A DNA stretch of 64,000 nucleotides from Neobacillus sp. DY30 (GCF_030123065.1 NZ_CP126093.1:5152001-5216000), one strand, 5' to 3'. Counted from the stretch's first letter, positions 15,847 through 24,858 are shown. Numbers and translations: made by a program. Notes: generated by a model not told the origin, from the letters alone.

Positions 15847-17229
15847 TTAAAAAATAATATGAGCAATGACAACAACAATCGGTAATGTAATCATGGTGCG
15901 CAGGATGAAAATGAGTACTAGATCTTTAATAGTAATTGGGAGCTTTGAACCAAGAAGCAAGCCGCCCATTTCTGACATATAAACAAGCTGTGTAACGGAA
16001 ACACAGGCAATAACAAATCGAGTCAATTCACTTTCAATTCCACTGCCGATAACCGCTGGCAAGAACATGTCTGCAAATCCAACAACCATCGTTTGAGCAG
16101 CTTCTGCTGCTTCCGGTACTTGCATTAAAGTCAAAATAGGTTCAAATGGTTTTCCAATAATCGTGAACACGGGAGTATATTCTGCAATCAACAAGGCAGT
16201 TGTTCCAATCGCCATTACAATTGGCAATACACCCATCCACATGTCTAAGACATTTTCAATACCTTCTCTAACAACCTGTGAAACACTTTCATTGGTCTTT
16301 GCCTTTTTTAACGCTTGGTTTAGACCCCAGCGGGCAGGAGTAAACTCTGAAGGAATGTCATTCTCTTCTTTAAATTCAATCCCATCGTAGCCAGTATCCG
16401 GTTTTCTTGAAAGCGGTGGGATTCGCGGCATAACTATTGCTGCAACTAACCCGGCAAAAATAACCGTCATATAATAATGGATGAAATAATCACCAAGTTT
16501 TAAATATTGAGCAACAACAATCGTAAAGGTAATGGAAACAACTGAAAAAGTGGTTGCAACAACAGCTGCTTCACGTTTTGTATAATAGCCATCCTCATAC
16601 TGCTTCGTTGTTAACAGAACGCCAATCGTTCCATCTCCTACCCAAGAAGCAAGACAGTCCAATGAAGAACGGCCTGGAAGCTTAAATACTGGACGCATTA
16701 TTTTTATTAATAAAGCGCCAAAAAATTCAAGTAACCCAAAGTTTAAAAGAAGAGGTAATAAAAATCCTGCTAAAAGAAAGGTAGTAAATAAGATTGGCAT
16801 TAAATCATAGAGTAATAGAGCGCCAGTATTTTCAGAGTAAATCATTGCCGGACCCAGCTTAAATAGTGTGATGACAGCAAAAATCAAACCTAAAAAGCGT
16901 GCAGACAGCCAAAACTTATTTACAACTAGCAGTTTGCTAAGAAACCGGCTGTTCACTATAAATGCTGGTTTTATAACGACTGCAATAAAGGAACCAATGA
17001 CAGACAGAGCCATAACTCCAACGGTAATCGGCGGAATACTTGCACCTAATAAACCATTTATTTGGTTAGCAAAATAAGCCACAGGGATTGTAATTCCATC
17101 CTCAGCTTTAAATGGAATCATGAATAAAATTACACCCAATATTGATGGGATAATAAACTTTAAATAATCAGCGTTTGATCTCACTGACACTTCATTACTT
17201 GCTGTTATCTCCTTCGAAAAGTCGTTCAA
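15847..17229 (-). CDS. YjiH-family membrane protein (nucleoside-recognition/Gate domain)
   Basis: Polytopic membrane protein, 460 residues, about ten hydrophobic segments, with the Gate-type signatures SLDCLASWVGDGTIGVLL and MVVGFADMFLPAVIG. Family members are presumed transporters or gated channels of unknown substrate. Start is TTG with AGGGGG 8 nt upstream. It stops 22 bp before the racemase start, so the two form an operon, and it may carry the racemase substrate or product (inference). Confidence 0.78.
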   Translation of the reverse strand: MNDFSKEITASNEVSVRSNADYLKFIIPSILGVILFMIPFKAEDGITIPVAYFANQINGLLGASIPPITVGVMALSVIGSFIAVVIKPAFIVNSRFLSKLLVVNKFWLSARFLGLIFAVITLFKLGPAMIYSENTGALLLYDLMPILFTTFLLAGFLLPLLLNFGLLEFFGALLIKIMRPVFKLPGRSSLDCLASWVGDGTIGVLLTTKQYEDGYYTKREAAVVATTFSVVSITFTIVVAQYLKLGDYFIHYYMTVIFAGLVAAIVMPRIPPLSRKPDTGYDGIEFKEENDIPSEFTPARWGLNQALKKAKTNESVSQVVREGIENVLDMWMGVLPIVMAIGTTALLIAEYTPVFTIIGKPFEPILTLMQVPEAAEAAQTMVVGFADMFLPAVIGSGIESELTRFVIACVSVTQLVYMSEMGGLLLGSKLPITIKDLVLIFILRTMITLPIVVVIAHIIF

Positions 17230-17266
17230 TTTAATAACCCCCTAAAAATATATTTTTTGTAAAGAT

Positions 17267-18121
17267 TTATTCCAAAAATAATTCCTGTTCTGTATAGACC
17301 TTTTCTAATTTTTTCTGTCGAATGCTGATTCTATCGATATCTTGATGATGGATCGCTGCGATGAGTACTTCCAATAAAGTGATAACAGAAGCAATCGAGT
17401 GATGATCGGATTCCATTTGTTCTTCAGTTGTTAATGTTATGTCTGAAACCTGACCTATAGGTGATAATTGCCTATTAGTAATGGCAATGATTTTGGAACC
17501 TTGCTCTGCTGCAATTTTTACTAGTTTAAGAGATTCTCTTCTGTACCGGGGAAAGGAAAAAATAATAACAACTGATTGTTCTGTCAGGTCTGAAATATCC
17601 TCAGCCAAAAAACCCGTTGGACTGGATAGATATACATTTCCTCTGAACTGCTTTAATGTGTAATAAAACCAATAAGCTGCACCATAGGTACTCCCAAACC
17701 CGCCGATATAAATGGAATCGGCCTTAATAATTTCTTCCGCAGTTCTCAAAACTTCATTTGTGTTTAACTGCTGTAATAACTGCTGCAAAATCAGTCTTTC
17801 TTGGTCTATAACGTTAGTAAAGAGATGACTATCTGAATCCGCTTCCATGTTTGAAGGTCTATCTTCACTCTGAGGATACTTTCTTACAAGCCAATCTTTG
17901 CGAAGTTTTTCCTGCAGCTGTGAAAAGCCGCTGAATCCAAGAGCGTATGCCAGTCTAATCACCGTGGTTTCACTAACGCCAACTTTCTTGCCGACCTGGT
18001 ATGCCGTTAGCAACGCGGCTTCATTCACGTTTTGAATGAAAAATTCTGCTACCTTTTTCTGGCCGGGAGATAGTAAAGAAAAGTTTTCTTTGATCACTAG
18101 GTTTAATGGTTTTTGATCCAT
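17267..18121 (-). CDS. RpiR-family transcriptional regulator
   Basis: Regulator of 284 residues with an N-terminal RpiR helix-turn-helix (about 1-77; LTAYQVGKKVGVSETTVIRLAYALGF holds the HTH) and a SIS sugar-phosphate-type domain (about 105-245; GGFGSTYGAAYWFYY and IIFSFPRYRRES). RpiR proteins usually sense a phosphosugar or related metabolite. ATG at 18121 follows GGGGG; the frame extends 21 codons further without a site. It lies between the TRAP genes and yjiH-racemase, all on one strand, and probably controls one or both. Confidence 0.85.
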   Translation of the reverse strand: MDQKPLNLVIKENFSLLSPGQKKVAEFFIQNVNEAALLTAYQVGKKVGVSETTVIRLAYALGFSGFSQLQEKLRKDWLVRKYPQSEDRPSNMEADSDSHLFTNVIDQERLILQQLLQQLNTNEVLRTAEEIIKADSIYIGGFGSTYGAAYWFYYTLKQFRGNVYLSSPTGFLAEDISDLTEQSVVIIFSFPRYRRESLKLVKIAAEQGSKIIAITNRQLSPIGQVSDITLTTEEQMESDHHSIASVITLLEVLIAAIHHQDIDRISIRQKKLEKVYTEQELFLE

Positions 18122-18427
18122 CAATCGTTTCCCCCACGGTAGTGAAGAAGGAAAAACTTCATAATCAACATTATAAAGTAACAAATCCTTCTATCACAAC
18201 TAAAATTTTTTATATTCTAAGTATTCAAAAAGCAACATCAATGCCGAATATGCAGTCTATTAACATCTTATTTATGAAGGAAAAACTTCACAGATAGAAT
18301 AATACCGCATTATATAATTAATGTGCAATAAAAAATTGCATTTTTAGTCTAAAAAAATTATAATTATGCACTTCATGCGAAGAAAAAAAGGTTATCCTTT
18401 TTTCCGGATAACCCTCAGTTTAAAAAA
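18122..18427. other. Intergenic region, 306 bp
   Basis: AT-rich stretch between the RpiR gene and the TRAP permease gene. It holds the TRAP operon terminator near 18383-18413. Elsewhere, AT-rich promoter-like sequence ahead of the RpiR gene but no clear motif, and no coding region. Confidence 0.6.
18383..18413 (-). terminator. Terminator of the TRAP operon
   Basis: Minus-strand GGTTATCC-GGAAAAAA-GGATAACC followed by TTTTTTT, starting about 15 bp after the dctM stop. Confidence 0.85.
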
Positions 18428-19702
18428 TTATTGCAAAGCTGTTGGAAGCCAAAGAACCATTTGCGGCCAAAACGTAATAATCGCTAAAGCAACAAAGGAT
18501 GCTGCCAAGAACGGCCAAATGGACCTAGTTAATGTTTCTAGTTTAACATTCCCCAGTGAGGAGGCAATATATAAACCTGCACCAACTGGAGGCGTTAACA
18601 AGCCAATTGTCAAGTTTATACAGATAACAACTCCAAAGTGAATAGGATCGATCCCATACTTTGCTAACATAGGTGCAAATATAGGAACTAGAATGATAAG
18701 GGCAGCAATCCCATCCATGAACATTCCCACGATTAAAAGAAATAGATTGACGATTAACAAGAATATAATAGGATTATTGGTTAATGCGGCCATCCAATTG
18801 GCAATTGCCTGCGGGATTTGCTCAAATGTAAGGACCCAGCCAAATAAATTGGCCATCGCAATTAATAAAGTAATCGTAGCAGTCGTCATTGCCGTATTTA
18901 TCATGATTTTAGGAAAATCTTTTATCCTTAATTCCTTATAGAAAAAGAACCCGACAATCAAGGCAATTACACAGGCAAATGCTGCTGATTCTGTAGGTGT
19001 AAAAACTCCGCTTAGAATGCCAACAATAATAATCGCAGGAACAAGCAATGCAGGAATGACTTTAATAAATGAGCTGCTTATTACAGAAAAAGAAGAACGT
19101 TTATGTGTAGGCCATTTTTGCTTCATACCTGTATAGGCGATTAGTATAATAAAGGCCAGCCCTAGGATGATTCCCGGCATGACACCGGCAAGGAACATGG
19201 CGCCAATAGATGCTCCTGAAGAAACACCATAAATAATAAACAGCATACTTGGCGGGATGATTGGCCCAAGCAGTCCTGCTGCAGCTGTCGTAGATGCACT
19301 AAATTCTCTTGAATATCCTTCCTTTTCCATAGAAGGCACCATTGTACGGCTCATCATTGCAATTTGTGCAGTAGCTGAACCGATAATAGAGGCAAGCATC
19401 ATATTAGATAAGACATTGACGTAGGCTAAACCGCCGCGAAAATGTCCGACTATTGTTTTCGAAAATGCGATAAGACGCTTGGTAATACCTCCTGAGTTCA
19501 TCAGTTCTCCCGCCATCATAAATAACGGAATTGCAAGAAGACCATAGCTTTCAAGCCCAGAATACAGTCTTTGTGGAGCAGTGGCAAGCAGCCCCATATT
19601 ATTAGTTAGCACTATATACATGATGGAAGTTATTCCTAATACAAATGAAATAGGAACCTGGAGCAATAGTAATACAATAAAGATTAACAGAGCAATAACC
19701 AT
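18428..19702 (-). CDS. dctM: TRAP transporter large permease (DctM)
   Basis: Large membrane subunit of a tripartite ATP-independent periplasmic (TRAP) transporter, 424 residues, about twelve hydrophobic segments. DctM hallmarks: LAIPLFMMAGELM, GLLGPIIPPSMLFIIYG and GLLTPPVGAGLYIAS. It uses ion gradient energy to import an organic acid. It starts on the base after the dctQ stop, with GGGAGG upstream, and is the last gene of dctP-dctQ-dctM. Confidence 0.92.
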   Translation of the reverse strand: MVIALLIFIVLLLLQVPISFVLGITSIMYIVLTNNMGLLATAPQRLYSGLESYGLLAIPLFMMAGELMNSGGITKRLIAFSKTIVGHFRGGLAYVNVLSNMMLASIIGSATAQIAMMSRTMVPSMEKEGYSREFSASTTAAAGLLGPIIPPSMLFIIYGVSSGASIGAMFLAGVMPGIILGLAFIILIAYTGMKQKWPTHKRSSFSVISSSFIKVIPALLVPAIIIVGILSGVFTPTESAAFACVIALIVGFFFYKELRIKDFPKIMINTAMTTATITLLIAMANLFGWVLTFEQIPQAIANWMAALTNNPIIFLLIVNLFLLIVGMFMDGIAALIILVPIFAPMLAKYGIDPIHFGVVICINLTIGLLTPPVGAGLYIASSLGNVKLETLTRSIWPFLAASFVALAIITFWPQMVLWLPTALQ

Positions 19703-20194
19703 CTATAGTGCCTCCCTTTTATCGAGGAAGTTTTTGGCCATTAAATCGATTGAATGGATGGTCATAAAGAAAAAGCTGACAGGAACACTTAAATATGGAA
19801 TGATCATTGGCAATCTCATGGAGTTAGATCTTTGCAGCATGATGGATGGAGATGAAATCCATATGATGGATAAATAAAAAATGTAAGCTACAAAAACAAG
19901 AGCTGCCAATAAACCAAGCCCAAATAATATCGTTTTTATCTTCCCGGAAAAGCGGTCCATAAAAAGAGTTACGGCAGCAGAGCTTTGGGTTTTGATTCCC
20001 AAGCTCCCGCCGATAAAGGTTAGCCACACTAGCGAAAATATCGCTGTCTCATCTGACCAGTTTAAGGGTGCGCTCAATACATAACGGAAGAAGACTCCCA
20101 ATGAAAGCGAAATTAACATGGTCAGACATAGAATAATCGCAATGAATTTTTCGACCTTATGGAATAAGTCGCTGAGTCGGTGTATGAAAGTCAT
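19703..20194 (-). CDS. dctQ: TRAP transporter small permease (DctQ)
   Basis: Small four-helix membrane subunit, 163 residues. The conserved helix-2 segment VFFRYVLSAPLNWSDE is the DctQ signature. ATG at 20194 has GGAGG 7 nt upstream; the ATG two codons earlier is too close to that site. Middle gene of the TRAP operon, with no gap to dctM. Confidence 0.9.
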   Translation of the reverse strand: MTFIHRLSDLFHKVEKFIAIILCLTMLISLSLGVFFRYVLSAPLNWSDETAIFSLVWLTFIGGSLGIKTQSSAAVTLFMDRFSGKIKTILFGLGLLAALVFVAYIFYLSIIWISSPSIMLQRSNSMRLPMIIPYLSVPVSFFFMTIHSIDLMAKNFLDKREAL

Positions 20195-20207
20195 AAGCAT
20201 TCCTCCA

Positions 20208-21233
20208 CTACTTGCCTGCTTCCTCTAAAAATGATTTGATGGTCGGAGACTTTTCTGTATATTTTTTCTCTACTTCTTTTTTAATGTTGTCAAAACTGGT
20301 TGTATCTTTGAGTTCCTCGACCTTTACACCATTTCCATTCAATGTTTCCAGGTTATCTTTTTCACGTTTTAAGGCATCTTCAATTCCCCAATCAACCGCA
20401 GTTTTCATGGCCGTTTTCACAATTTCTTGGTCTTCCTTTGATAGCTTTTCAAAGGATGTTTTACCCATAACGATAACTGTTGGGAAAGTCGTATGATTTG
20501 TTATCGTGAGATTTTCGGCATTTTCATAATATTTTTCTGTAACAAGGGCATCAAGGTCGATATCGATACCATCAATAACCCCGGTTTGAAGCGAAGTATA
20601 AACTTCAGATAGCGGCATGGCAGTCGGTCCCGCACCTGTAGTGGCCCAGAAATCTTGAATGGCAGGGCTTCCAATAATACGTACTTTTTTCCCTTTTAAA
20701 TCTCCTGGTGAAGCAATATGCCCTTTTTTCATCAGGATATGACGGTTACCGGCAAATCCAAAATCCAAACCAACTAGTCCTTGACTATCTAATTCTTTTA
20801 ACATTTCTTTAGCAGGCTCGGAATCTCTTAATTTCACTGCCTCTTCTAAACTACGAAAAGCAAAAGGCATAAACCAAGCATTTAATGACTCCTGACGGGT
20901 GCTCATGTATGCATTGGTTAAAAAGCCAAAATCCAATGAGCCTGTTTCTAATTGTTGTACCATGTCTTTTTCTTGGCCCAATTGAGACGCAGGGTATACC
21001 TCAAGCTTCATTCTGCCATTTGATAGCTTATCCAATTCTTCTCCAAACTTCAGTGCTGTTTGGTGCCAAACATGGCTCTCCTGGGTAACATGTCCTGCCT
21101 TAAAAGTATAAGTTGCTCCTTCTTTACCAGCAGTTTCTTCACTTGTTCCGCCGCTAGCACACCCGGCTAAAACTAAAGCGAAAGCGGATAGAATGGCAAT
21201 GAGTGATAGAAAACGAAACTTCTTCTTTTGCAA
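20208..21233 (-). CDS. dctP: TRAP transporter substrate-binding lipoprotein (DctP)
   Basis: Extracellular solute receptor, 341 residues. Lipobox LAGCA gives a lipidated Cys near residue 25, which fits a Gram-positive cell. DctP family features: VYPASQLGQEKDMVQQLETG, a conserved Arg in KGKKVRIIGSPA that binds the ligand carboxylate, and GVIDGIDIDLDAL. The ligand is thus probably an organic acid or N-acyl amino acid; the adjacent racemase hints at the latter (inference). First gene of the operon, with a clear promoter and operator upstream. Confidence 0.9.
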   Translation of the reverse strand: MQKKKFRFLSLIAILSAFALVLAGCASGGTSEETAGKEGATYTFKAGHVTQESHVWHQTALKFGEELDKLSNGRMKLEVYPASQLGQEKDMVQQLETGSLDFGFLTNAYMSTRQESLNAWFMPFAFRSLEEAVKLRDSEPAKEMLKELDSQGLVGLDFGFAGNRHILMKKGHIASPGDLKGKKVRIIGSPAIQDFWATTGAGPTAMPLSEVYTSLQTGVIDGIDIDLDALVTEKYYENAENLTITNHTTFPTVIVMGKTSFEKLSKEDQEIVKTAMKTAVDWGIEDALKREKDNLETLNGNGVKVEELKDTTSFDNIKKEVEKKYTEKSPTIKSFLEEAGK

Positions 21234-21316
21234 TGTTATTTCCCCCCTAAAAATAATTTAAATCATAGACGCACAAGGTCGCCGTTTGTAAAAAGAATTA
21301 CCTTCACATCTTTATA

Positions 21317-21331
21317 GTGAAAGCGGTTCAC
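21317..21331 (-). promoter_or_regulatory. Palindromic operator at the TRAP promoter
   Basis: GTGAA-AGCGG-TTCAC, 5-bp arms with a 5-bp centre, just downstream of the -10 box. It resembles a cre/LacI-type site but does not match the cre consensus well. RpiR or CcpA could bind there. Confidence 0.5.
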
Positions 21332-21335
21332 TTAT

Positions 21336-21363
21336 ATTATAAAAGATAGGAGATGAAAGTCAA
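21336..21363 (-). promoter_or_regulatory. Sigma-A promoter of dctPQM
   Basis: Minus strand TTGACT (21358-21363), 16-nt spacer, TATAAT (21336-21341). The 381-bp gap from dctP to the next gene holds this promoter and no credible coding sequence. Confidence 0.7.
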
Positions 21364-21614
21364 TTTGTATTTAGAAAATTTATTATATTCTAAATAGTAG
21401 AGTTAAAAAAATTTTCTATTAAGATATGGCTGTACGTTATCAACGGAAAACATTCTTTCTTCATATATCCATTAGAGAAGATTTCGACTTTATAAAGGAA
21501 TTAAGTATAAAATTTCAAAAAAAAAATAAAGCACAACCTTTCCAATCGAAAAGATTATGCTTTACGTTTTGGGATATAACAAATTATTCTGAAAAACAGA
21601 TGTACCTTTCCTAT

Positions 21615-21962
21615 TTAGGCAAAGTTCTTCATTAATATAATCATCAAACCGCTAAAAAAGACAATTATCCCCAAAAAGAGTAAAATTGCGTTTAATGTTT
21701 CTCTTTTCTTGAATTTTTTGTACTCTTTATACGTAATTTCTCCCTTTGCAAATCTTACCCCAAACGAGTTTGGTTCAACAAAATACACATTACCTTCATT
21801 ATCTTCTAAAACTACTTGAGTAATTAATCCTGCCCCAGATTGCGACTTTTGATTGTTAGCTACAGAATAATCTACCCTAATCAATTTGTATATAGAACTT
21901 TTCCTTATATTTTCATACATTTCAGTAGCTTGTTGTTCAATAAAATTAATAGGTGCACACAC
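21615..21962 (-). CDS. Hypothetical membrane-anchored protein, 115 aa
   Basis: Not recognised. Soluble N-terminal part (about 1-88) with beta-strand-like text such as LITQVVLEDNEGNVYFVEP, a basic stretch (YKEYKKFKKRE), and one C-terminal hydrophobic helix (about 91-113). GTG start with GAGG 8 nt upstream is preferred over an earlier GTG inside the site. Isolated gene at the edge of the accessory region. Low information; the fold resembles bacterial PH-like membrane-tail proteins only loosely. Confidence 0.55.
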   Translation of the reverse strand: MCAPINFIEQQATEMYENIRKSSIYKLIRVDYSVANNQKSQSGAGLITQVVLEDNEGNVYFVEPNSFGVRFAKGEITYKEYKKFKKRETLNAILLFLGIIVFFSGLMIILMKNFA

Positions 21963-22154
21963 AATTATCACCTCATTAGATTGATTTTAGGTGAGATATT
22001 ATTACTTTATTATACAGTCCTTTTTTCCTTAGTACTAATAATTTTCCCTAGACCAACTTTTATTTTATTTTATGATTTTTTTCCATTTTGACAACAACCA
22101 TCAACATTAAATAAAAAAGAAGAACCACTATGGCTCCTCTTTAAGAATTTATAA

Positions 22155-22525
22155 TCAAATTGTTACTTCATTATTCTTGTGAATTAATGATTGAACATAT
22201 TTTATTAGGGTATATTCTTCGATTGGCTTAGATATATGACCATTTGCACCACTGTTAATACTGTTTATAATATCTACTGCCTGATGGCTGTCACCATTAT
22301 AATAGGAATATTTGAAAACTCCCTTATTTCCCTTGTTGTTTCCCATCCATCTTTACCCGGCATCATAACATCCATAATAATTAATTCAGCTTTTTTTTGT
22401 TGCAAATATACAACTGCTTCATGACCAGAAGTCTTACTAACACAGTTAAATCCATATGGAACTAAATAGAGTTCTAACAACTTTAGCATTAATGGCTCAT
22501 CATCTACTAATAAAATTTCAGACAT
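22155..22525 (-). pseudogene. Frameshifted response-regulator receiver domain
   Basis: The first frame reads a CheY-like receiver: LLVDDEP (acidic pair), IIMDVMMPGKDGW (phospho-Asp) and IPIIMVTA (Thr), then stops. The other frame supplies the rest: AVDIINSINSGANGHISKP with the conserved Lys-Pro, and the last helix. The join falls near 22283-22294 and needs one extra base. Repaired, it would be about 124 residues, a receiver with no DNA-binding domain. GAGGTG precedes the ATG at 22525. Either a decayed gene or a one-base sequencing error. Confidence 0.8.
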
Positions 22526-22620
22526 GGTTGGCACCTCTTTTTTTAAGATGCTTTTATAAGTTAAGGAAGCACACCGACTTCAGTTCCAGCAATTAGACTA
22601 TTTTCAGACAACTTCTATAA

Positions 22621-23985
22621 TTAAACCCTGTGACTCATTGGAAGTGAGAATAAATAAATATTCGCAACCGCAAGTGCAAACATAAGGATATAATATGGCA
22701 GCATTGCTTTGAATGATTCCTTTTTTCCCATTCTGTACACTACATAAGTGGTACCAACTAAACCTACTAAAATAATCAAATACTGAATCATTTGTACCGT
22801 TGGGGTGGATGCAAGACTTAAGCTGGCAGGATTCGACTTTACTCCAAATAAACCAATAGAGTTATACCAAATTGCCTTTCCTTCAGTAAAGATATGGAAT
22901 AGGTTATGACCTAGGTGACCTGCTAAATCTAAAGGAATAATTGCATATCCAAAACGGGTAAAGTTCTTCTTCACTGTACCTTCCATTCCAAAGAATGATG
23001 CAATCTTTGCAGTACCTAATAATAGAAGAATAGGAATAGCCATTGCAATGATAAAGGCTACAGTAAAGTTTACAACATAACTATCCGTTCTAGTAACAGT
23101 ACCAATAGCATTTAAAATAGCCTGCCATGGTTCAAGCATCGTAATGTTCTGTACGAACACAATCCCCATGATAACAGCAGCTAATGAGGCATGCTCAAGC
23201 TTGGGATTCTTTAAGCCCCACAATTCTTTTGTAGGAATTCTCGTTGTAATTTTAATAGATTCATTTGGACAGTTTTTCACACAATTTCCACAAATATTAC
23301 ATTCTGCACTTGACTCCATTGTTCGTGGAAATTGGAACATTGGACATCCTTCAACTTTCTCCGTTCCTTTGTAGCATGATTGGACTTTACATGTTTTACA
23401 AATATCAGGGGTTGCCTGTACTTTTACTGCTCCAGACCGTGCATAGTTACCGGCCAGACCGCCTAGGAAACAAAGTGTTTTACAGAATGTTCTTCTTTCA
23501 TAAAATACTGAAGTTGCTACAACCATTGTTACTAATAATAGAAGTAAATAACCTGATCCTCGCGGCGATTCTACAATTCCCCATACGTGATCACTATATG
23601 TAATTGCAATAAAAAATAAATCAATTAGCCAAATTCCATACTTTCTTAAAAATTTAGGCATTGGGCGATTGGCACCAATTGTTTTTCGAATGATATCACT
23701 TAATTTTCCAAATGGACAGATTGCACACCAGAAACGACCTGCTACTAAAAATAGGATTGGTATGATCGGCCACCAAAGCACCCAAGTCATGGTTGTACCA
23801 AAGTTTTTACTCGGATTGACTGTTCCCATTACTAATTCAAAAACAATGATAGAAAAAACGGTGATAACAATCCATTGAAAGATACCTGGATACCATTTAC
23901 TTCTTACAAACTTATTAACAACTGGAATAGATAAGAGATCAAAAGGTTCTTTTTCTGGTTTTAAATTTTTCTCTGGCAATGCCAT
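22621..23985 (-). CDS. Membrane-bound 4Fe-4S polyferredoxin (NapH/YccM-like)
   Basis: Electron-transfer membrane protein, 454 residues, about nine hydrophobic segments. Two CxxxCP-type motifs lie in helical loops (RFWCAICPFGKLSD and RTFCKTLCFLGG). A ferredoxin-like loop follows, with CKTCKVQSCYKG, GCPMF and a classic CNICGNCVKNCP cluster motif. Late helices include two His residues in LDLAGHLGHNLFH that could bind haem or metal. This is the architecture of NapH/NosR/RdxA-type proteins passing electrons across the membrane. Its ATG overlaps the stop of the His-heptad gene (TAATG), so both are coupled. Electron donor and acceptor are unknown. Confidence 0.82.
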   Translation of the reverse strand: MALPEKNLKPEKEPFDLLSIPVVNKFVRSKWYPGIFQWIVITVFSIIVFELVMGTVNPSKNFGTTMTWVLWWPIIPILFLVAGRFWCAICPFGKLSDIIRKTIGANRPMPKFLRKYGIWLIDLFFIAITYSDHVWGIVESPRGSGYLLLLLVTMVVATSVFYERRTFCKTLCFLGGLAGNYARSGAVKVQATPDICKTCKVQSCYKGTEKVEGCPMFQFPRTMESSAECNICGNCVKNCPNESIKITTRIPTKELWGLKNPKLEHASLAAVIMGIVFVQNITMLEPWQAILNAIGTVTRTDSYVVNFTVAFIIAMAIPILLLLGTAKIASFFGMEGTVKKNFTRFGYAIIPLDLAGHLGHNLFHIFTEGKAIWYNSIGLFGVKSNPASLSLASTPTVQMIQYLIILVGLVGTTYVVYRMGKKESFKAMLPYYILMFALAVANIYLFSLPMSHRV

Positions 23986-24518
23986 TATTTAATCCCCTTC
24001 CTTCTAAACCATTTATTCCAAACACCTATTAAAATAAATGATAGATTAACTGCTCCATACGACCCTAGTACTTTATAGTTTGGAGGAGTTTCTACTACCG
24101 GCCCATGATGATCACCAGCTCCTGCTTCCTCTTCATGAGCACCTTCCTCTTCAGCATGGGTATCTGCTTCTTCACTTTGGCCGTCTTCCTCTTCACCGTG
24201 GGCAGCCGAAGCCTCAGAATGACCATCTGCCGCATCGGAGTGAGCGTCTGCCGCTTCCGTATGAATGTCGGCCTCTTCAGGATGCGCCTTCGCCTCCTCG
24301 GCATGGGCATCCGCTTCTTCTACATGAGTAGCTGCCTCTCCTAAATGAGTATCCGCGTCCTCACTATGTTCCTTTTGTTCACCGGTTGTTCCATTTCTGA
24401 AATTCTCTGTTGCGTTCTTTACATTACTGTCATCTGAATGTCCTTCATCTGCTGAAACTGTTACATTAAAACCGAAAATAAATGCTAAAGCGAATAAAGA
24501 TAAAAATATCTTTTTCAA
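23985..24518 (-). CDS. Exported, membrane-anchored His-heptad-repeat protein
   Basis: Not a family I recognise. 177 residues: signal peptide (about 1-24, ending VSA), an acidic linker, then about eleven 7-residue repeats of consensus x-E-E-A-D-x-H (about 53-135), each but one ending in His, for instance VEEADAH, AEEAKAH, PEEADIH. A GDHHGP end and a C-terminal hydrophobic helix (about 153-168) before RRKGIK follow. A long acidic helix with His on one line suggests binding of Zn, Cu, Ni or Fe outside the membrane (inference). TTG start at 24518 with GGAGG 8 nt upstream. Coupled to the polyferredoxin gene. Codon use in the repeat is GC-richer than its surroundings. Confidence 0.78.
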   Translation of the reverse strand: MKKIFLSLFALAFIFGFNVTVSADEGHSDDSNVKNATENFRNGTTGEQKEHSEDADTHLGEAATHVEEADAHAEEAKAHPEEADIHTEAADAHSDAADGHSEASAAHGEEEDGQSEEADTHAEEEGAHEEEAGAGDHHGPVVETPPNYKVLGSYGAVNLSFILIGVWNKWFRRKGIK

Positions 24519-24725
24519 TCTTCCCACCTCCACAAAGGTAATTACGAATAAAATATTTATATTGGGTACATCTATAATTTACTGGGTATGTTTGCAGTTT
24601 TTATGCATTTTTAATGGAGATAATATGTCATATCCCTTTTATTCCAAATTTGTTCATACATTTGTAATAAAAACATCTTTTTGAAAATTTGTTAAACCGA
24701 ATCTACTATTTAAGATGGCTATTTT

Positions 24726-24757
24726 AAAAGGTTTGGTAAACTTACCAAACCTTTTTT
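24726..24757. terminator. Intrinsic terminator hairpin
   Basis: AAAAGGTTTGGTAA / TTACCAAACCTTTTTT with a 2-nt loop; usable on either strand. No plus-strand gene is directly upstream, so it may be a backstop for the DUF2933-like gene or a relic. Confidence 0.7.
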
Positions 24758-24821
24758 GCATCCTTTATGATTACCTCTCTCTACCAAGAAAATAGGTTAT
24801 TTTTTATTCTTTTACTTTTTA

Positions 24822-24855
24822 AAATAGCCGTAACCTTTTAATGGAAACGGCTTTA
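24822..24855 (-). terminator. Terminator of the DUF2933-like gene
   Basis: Minus-strand AAAGCCGT / ACGGCTATTTT with a long loop, next to the stop codon. Confidence 0.6.
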
Positions 24856-24858
24856 AAA

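Larger units (their letters stand above)
24519..24858. other. Intergenic region, 340 bp, two hairpins
   Basis: No coding sequence. It carries a hairpin at 24726-24757 and the terminator of the following small gene at 24822-24855, plus the AT-rich promoter region of the His-heptad operon. Confidence 0.6.

Noticed and set aside
21317..21331. Strict CcpA cre site
   Set aside because: It departs from the consensus at several fixed positions; recorded only as an unassigned palindrome.
21426..21635. 69-codon open frame on the plus strand
   Set aside because: No ribosome binding site, low-complexity Lys/Phe-rich text, overlaps the end of another gene and a hairpin. Probably chance.
24080..24344. 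Open frames opposite and beside the His-heptad gene
   Set aside because: They mirror the 21-bp repeat in other frames and lack start signals.
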